The notes beneath the pieces were generated by a model. The model was not told where the DNA came from. It made no database searches and worked only from the letters and a program-made list of their open reading frames with translations. A DNA stretch of 64,000 bases from assembly GCF_030272615.1 (NCBI RefSeq), contig NC_081415.1, forward strand, positions 192,352,270 to 192,416,269, in the 5' to 3' direction. The translations under genes were made by a program, and so were the position numbers. Positions 58,484 to 64,000 of this stretch are shown here, in pieces; within the stretch, counting starts at the first letter, position 1; each line of letters starts with the position of its first letter. The stretch is from Cryptomeria japonica. Taxonomy: Eukaryota > Streptophyta > Pinopsida > Cupressales > Cupressaceae.

Positions 58484-59862
58484 AAAACCAAAGGGTCACA
58501 CATGTGTTCTAACACATGTGTGACCCATTAGGACCACATATGACCCCATAGGATCAAATAGTGTCGTAAGGGGTCATATGTGGTCCTAAGGGGTCACATG
58601 CATGTGTTCTAACACATGCATGATCCCTTAGGAGCACATATGGCTCCTTTTAACATCCTATTGTATACAACATATCCCTTAGGACCCAATATGACCATAT
58701 AGGATCACATTTTGTCCTTAGGGGCCATATGTGGTCCTAAAGGGTCATGCATGTGTTCTAACACATGTGTGACCCCTTAAGACCATATATGACCTATTAT
58801 AAAATCGTATTGTACCCCCTAGGACCCAATACATGACCAAATAGGATCACATAGTGTCCTAAGTGGTTGAATACATGGTCCTAAAGGGTCACACATTTGT
58901 TTTAAACACATGTGTGACCCCTTAGGACCCCATATGACCCTTTTTAACATCCTAGTATCCTAAGGGGTCATATGTGGTCCTAAAGGGTCACATGTATGTG
59001 TTTTAACACATGTGTGACCCTTGAGGACCCCATATGACTCCTTTTAACATCCTAGTATCCTAAGGGGTCATATGTGGTCCTAGAGGATCACACATGTGTT
59101 TTAGAACATGTGTGACCCCTTAGGACCACATATGACCCTATAGGATCACATATTAGTGTCCTAAGGGGTCACAGATTACATGTTCTAACATATGTGTGAC
59201 CCCTTTTAACATCCTAGTGTGCAAAACATACCCCTTAGTACCCAATATGACCATATACCTAGGATCACATTGTGTCCTATGGGGTCATATGTGGTCCTAA
59301 GGGGTTATTCATACATGAATGACCCATTTGGACCACATATGACCCCATAGGATCACATAGTGTCCTAAGGGGTCATATGTGGTCCTAAGGGGTTATTCAT
59401 ACATGAATGACCCCTTTGGACCACATATGACCCCATAGGATCACATAGTGTCCTAAGGGGTCATATGTGGTCCTAAGGGGCCACACATGTGTTCTAACAT
59501 ATGCATGACCTATTTTAGCATCCTAGTGTATACAACAAAAAACCCTTTAGGACTCAATATGACCATATAGGATCATATTTTGTCCTTAGGGGCCATATGT
59601 AGTCTTAAGGCGTCACAAATATGTTCTAACACATGCACATGACCCCTTAGGACCACATATGACCTATTATTACATCCTAGTGTACCCATTAGGACCCAAT
59701 ATGACCAAATAGGATCCCATAGTGTCCTAAGTGGTCATACATGGTCCTAAGTGGTCACACATGTTTTAAACACATGCGTGACCCCTTAGGACCCCATATG
59801 ACCCCTTTTAACATCCTAGTAGATCCTAAGGGGTCATATGTGGTCCTAAAGAGTCACACATA
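58484..59862. repeat. Hairpin minisatellite B
   Basis: About 1.4 kb made of two alternating palindromic modules: GGGTCACACATGTGTT / AACACATGTGTGACCC, and GGGGTCATATGTGGTCCTAA / TTAGGACCACATATGACC separated by ATAGGATCACATAGTGTCC. At 59,281-59,460 the unit is a regular 88 bp. Every unit can fold on itself. The array starts within a few bases of the WAK exon acceptor. Confidence 0.92.
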
Positions 59863-59870
59863 AAATAGTT

Positions 59871-61130
59871 AAACCTACAACAACAAAAAATAGTTAGATA
59901 TATATTATAAATAGGAAATACGAGGGTGAAAAGTAAACTAGGACATGACTTAAGGGGAAATTAACTAATTAGGACATGAGGCTTAAGGGGATTAAACTAA
60001 ATAGGACATTTGGCTTGAAAGGGGATCATTTGAACTAATTAGGACAAGGAAAGAAAGGAGATCTATCTACCTAATTGGGACATGTGGAAAGGAAGGGGAT
60101 CAAACTAAATAGGACATGGCTCAAGGGGACATAAAATTAGAATCTAGATGGAAGTACAAAATGGTTGAAATTTATTAAAAGAAATTTAACAATTTATCAT
60201 TAAAAAAATCAAAAATAGAAATTAAAACTAAACATTTAACAAAAAAATGATGCTTACCAATTCATTGGAAATATTGATTTAATTCTAAAGATTCATGAAC
60301 TTGTTTCACATGACACCAACAACGACAAAAAGTAAGATAAACCCAGAACAACAAAAATAGTTGGATTTATATTATAAAAAGGAAATAGGGGGGTGAATTT
60401 AAGTTAACAAGGACATGGCTTAAGGGTAAATTAACTAATTAGGACATGAGGCGTAAGGGGATGGGTGTAATTGGGACATGTGGCTTAAGGAGATCAAACA
60501 AAATAGGACATGTGGCTTAAAAGGGGATCATTTGAACTAATTAGGACAAGGAAAACTGTAAGGGGATCTATCTACCTAATTGGGACATGTGGAAAGGAAG
60601 GGGATCAAACTAAATAGGACATGGCTTAAGAAGACATAAAATTAGAATCTAGATGGAATTACAAAATGGTTGAAATTTATTAAAAGCAATTTAACAATTT
60701 ATGAAAAACATCAGAAAAAAGAAATTAAAACTAAACATTTAACGAAAAAATGTTGCTTACTAATTCATTGGAAACTTGATTTAATTCTAAAGATTCATGA
60801 ACTCTTTCACATGCCACCAACAACAAAAAACTAAGATAAACCTACAACAACAAAAAAATAGTTAGATATATATTGTAAATAGGAAATAGGGGGGTGAATT
60901 TAAGTTAACTAGGACATGGCTTAAGGGGAAATTAACTAATTAGGACACATGAGGCAAGCTTAAGGGGATGGGCATATTTGGGACATGTGGCTTAAGGGGA
61001 TCAAACTAGAAATAGTACATGTGGCTTAAAAGGGGATCATTTGAACTAATTAGGACATGGATTAAGGTGACGAATAAAATTAGAATCTAGATGGAAGTAC
61101 AAAATGGTTGAACATTTTAAATGAATTATG
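59871..61130 (+). repeat. ~470-500-bp tandem repeats with 35-bp subrepeats
   Basis: Units start AAACC(T/C)ACAACAACAAA-like at 59,871, about 60,340 and 60,838 (469, 498 and a partial unit). Each holds several degenerate subrepeats with core AATTAGGACATGxGGCTTAA + GGGGATC, followed by an AT-rich part with GATTTAATTCTAAAGATTCA. Non-coding. Confidence 0.88.
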
Positions 61131-61320
61131 AAAACCTGTATTAAAAGGAACTTATCAATTTTTCATTGAAAGATGTAATTTCAAAAACAAGTATACGTAC
61201 CTCTATATATTAAATACTTGTTCCATTACATGTACCACAATTGTGTAAGCTCAATAAGGGAATGAACCTATATATCAAACTATAATATTTAAACCATAGA
61301 TCAAATGGTACAATAAAAAG

Positions 61321-61324
<4 letters not shown>

Positions 61325-61382
<58 letters not shown>
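61325..61382. repeat. (TA)29 microsatellite
   Basis: 58-bp TA run in a very AT-rich stretch. Confidence 0.95.
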
Positions 61383-61387
<5 letters not shown>

Positions 61388-61544
61388 CTCTTTATTTAAA
61401 TACTTATTCCATTGTACCATCTTCATCCTCTCTTTTTTACAAAGCATCCATAATTGTCTCAAGATCTTCCATAAAATTTGTCCACAACTTTTTATTACTA
61501 GGCCTCGTGATATCTCACCAGTTGTATATTTGTTGCAACAATCA

Positions 61545-64000
61545 AATTGAATAGTGTATTATCTTCTTGTGTGTTTCATAATCTTCAAAAGAAGGCAAAC
61601 CATTCTTCCTTGTCATATATTTCTTTAGCCAAGTTCCAAAAACTACCATTGAACCAGTCGGATAATGAAAACCATCATCGTCTTCTTGAGAATTAACTAA
61701 TTTGTGTTTAGTATCCACACATTGAGCCAATTGATATTCTATTTTCTCCTCATTGTCCTCAGGTGCAACAATAGCATACACATGTCCTACTAACAAAATT
61801 AATTTGATCATTTAATTTCTAATAAAATTTTACCATTTAATTTACATTAATTATGTATATATATATAATAAGTTTGAAACTTAGAAACATATATCTATTC
61901 AAATAAAATAAAATAATTAAATAAATTTTACATTTTTGTACAAGCTCTGAAACATGATCATAGATTTCATCTGATGCAAACAGTTGATCATTATCTTCAA
62001 TTGTGTTAATCTGATCTTGTGCTTGAGTAGGAGTCAACGATCTTTGATTCCAATCTTCAACCCATTTAGTATTCTCACATACATTAGAATCACCTGAAAT
62101 ACAAAATTGACAAAAGCATGCAAGTTCCCTTATCCATATAGTCCATGTGCTTGCATTTGAACTCTTAAATGAATGTTATTTTGTAGATCCTCTAATTGTC
62201 TCACAATCAAGTTTGGGCTAAATGTTCTCTTCTTCAACTAACCAAAAGAATCGTTGAATTGTAGAATTCATACCTGATCTAGGAGATAATGTTGTATTGC
62301 ACCAATCTACATTTGCACGTGAATCTTTAAATTTTACATTATCTTCAAATTTTAATTACTCTCTAGAAAGAATTATTTTAACATATGCACCAACTCCATC
62401 ATGTTCTCCTTTGCCATCTCCAACTTCAAAAAACTCCATATATGTTGGATATTGTATTCCTTGTGAGTCTTTCTTAACCAATTACACATTTGAGCATATA
62501 AGATGTTCTATCATGTGGATTCGTCTTTCTCTTAGATTTTTGTAAAATATGTTGAAACAATATTGAACAAACCCTGTCGAGTGCATCCGATTATCACTCA
62601 CATGGAAATGGTACTCCCTTAAGATTTTTCTATCATCCTCTGTGCTATCATATGCATGTCGATAAACAATATGAACAAAAATAGCAACTTGAGTGGAATT
62701 GTAATACTGAGATTGAATTTCCTCTTGTGGCTTAAGAGTATAGTTTTTCGTAAAGTCCACTGATAGTATACTTCCAACTGGAAATGAATTTCTACATGTG
62801 CAAAATGAGCATCAAACCATCTGGCATGTTGAGAGTGTGTCACATATTTTGGTGCAATCTTACTTTTAAATTCTGACATGAATGCATGTACACTAACCTT
62901 TTCTATGATTAAATTGACATGCTTTCCTATTTTCCCATCCTTTAAGGTATACTCAAAATTTTAAAATCTTCTAACATCCACTAGTTGTTGTCCAAAATTA
63001 GTTTCACTACTCTCATGCATACATTCTACTAATTATGAAAAATTTCCACAAATAGAACATTGTCCAGAGATACATGAACATAAATAAAATAATTGTCCAT
63101 CAGTTCTTTCACAAAATAAACTTGCTACAAATTCTTTGATTGATTTAGGTAGCATATCAATACCACATTCTTGGGTAAGAATGTTACTATGCAAAACACA
63201 ATGTATGTATCGAAAAACATCATAATAGTAACGAAATTGCACATGCATTTTACCACAACAAGAGACTCTTTGCTTATTAATTTTCACATACCAAGGCTTG
63301 TATTTTTTAAATGATCTTTAACTTATGGTAATATTTCCAAGTAACATAACTTCATCCAAATTTTTTCTACAAACTTCAGTTTGAGTTGTGCCTAATAGTT
63401 GTTTTGGATGAGGGTCATGAATTTTTGACCCCACTCTCAACTTTAGAACATCTCTAGCATTAGATGATACCCTTGTATTGTTATGCCAAAAAAATTTAAC
63501 CAAATATTTCACTTCAATATTCAATTTCATATCTTACCTTCGAAGTCGAACACTAAAACTCCAACTTTGATTGATTGGATCATTTTCAATACTTTCTCTT
63601 CTTTTAGCTTCTCTAACCAATGTTTTAGGATGCACCTTTAAAATTCCACTAATGTTGCTTCCCATCCTTTTATTCAAGGTTGATTTATTCACTATAATAG
63701 TTGTTATAGCTCGTCGTGCCACATTCTTATCTTTAGATCAACTTGTTCTTCTAATAGATTCAATGGCACTTGCAACGATAGACATAGCATGCTTAACTGA
63801 TTCATGTTTTTTTGTAGGTTTCACAAATATGCCTATTGTTTTCATCACTTTCCTCATTTTCCATATTCTCATGAATTGCATCATCAGTTGACATTTAATT
63901 ACAAGTTTTTTTTGAAAAAAAATTCTTTGTATATTCTATTGGCATAAGTTCTTATCTGTCTCCAAGAAATCTTACCAGGAAGATTATCCAAAACATTTTA
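61545..64000 (-). pseudogene. DDE-like transposase gene, copy B, runs off window
   Basis: Minus strand, from the residues LPGKISWRQIRTYANRIYKE at the window edge to the C-terminus. Shared with copy A: KDKNVARRAITTIIV, NNTRVSSNARDVLKLRVG, KIHDPHPKQLLGTT, KINKQRVSCC, HVQFRYYYDVFRYIHC, CSCISGQCSICGN. After a frameshift near 62,765: DFTKNYTLKPQEEIQSQYYN, QVAIFVHIVYRHAYD, EYHFHVSDN. It also keeps parts missing from A: FFEVGDGKGEHDGVGAYVK (about 62,400), a small intron (about 61,793 to 61,930, GTAAAA...TTAG), GHVYAIVAPEDNEEKIEYQL, YPTGSMVVFGTWLKKY. Lesions: TGA at about 63,737 (shared with A), a TAA at about 63,318, frameshifts near 63,900 and 62,765, and other stops. The 5' end lies outside the window. 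Confidence 0.75.

Overview
This is nuclear DNA from a seed plant with a large, repeat-rich genome. The evidence is wall-associated-kinase (WAK) exons, a DYW-type PPR relic, an HD-Zip I relic, a plant-type copia element primed by initiator Met tRNA, and a plant LINE with DUF4283 and a zinc knuckle. Gene density is close to zero, so a gymnosperm is plausible, but nothing here proves it. No intact protein-coding gene was found. Nearly every recognisable coding stretch is a transposable-element gene or a broken copy of a host gene.

Layout. 1-0.6 kb: a palindromic MITE-like hairpin. 0.58-15.2 kb: an interval bounded by CACTACTACA / TGTAGTAGTG ends with matching TTTAAGACA subterminal motifs. It holds PPR scraps, a solo LTR with 5-bp TSD, several tandem duplications, an intron-bearing DNA topoisomerase II relic, a second probable solo LTR and an HD-Zip I relic. 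15.66-15.95 kb: a tRNA-derived SINE with a 14-bp TSD. 19.7-20.7 kb: a PPR-DYW pseudogene. 21-27.5 kb: AT-rich decayed repeats. 27.5-29.1 kb: a LINE with ORF1 but no reverse transcriptase. 29.2-30.3 and 32.1-32.3 kb: a WAK-like kinase exon and a WAK extracellular fragment, both on the minus strand. 34.5-42.7 kb: a foldback-like element with a 1.5-kb polypurine core, split by a complete 6.3-kb copia element at 36,242-42,506 (TSD TAGGG).

44.07-49.53 kb: a probable DNA transposon (element A) with a truncated DDE-like transposase gene followed by hairpin minisatellites, one of them a near-perfect 171-bp palindrome. 50-57 kb: microsatellites, a LINE tail and decayed repeats. 57.5-58.5 kb: two well-preserved WAK extracellular exons (minus strand). 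58.5-61.1 kb: a second, unrelated hairpin minisatellite, then ~480-bp tandem repeats. 61.5-64 kb: a second copy (B) of the same transposase family on the minus strand, running off the window.

The most interesting points are: (1) the transposase family, whose two copies share an in-frame TGA and both have hairpin minisatellites downstream of the gene; (2) the polypurine foldback element; (3) the copia polyprotein, which stays in one frame over 4.2 kb and is broken only by stops explicable as C-to-T (or G-to-A) changes; (4) a WAK gene whose extracellular and kinase exons are phase-compatible but lie 27 kb apart.
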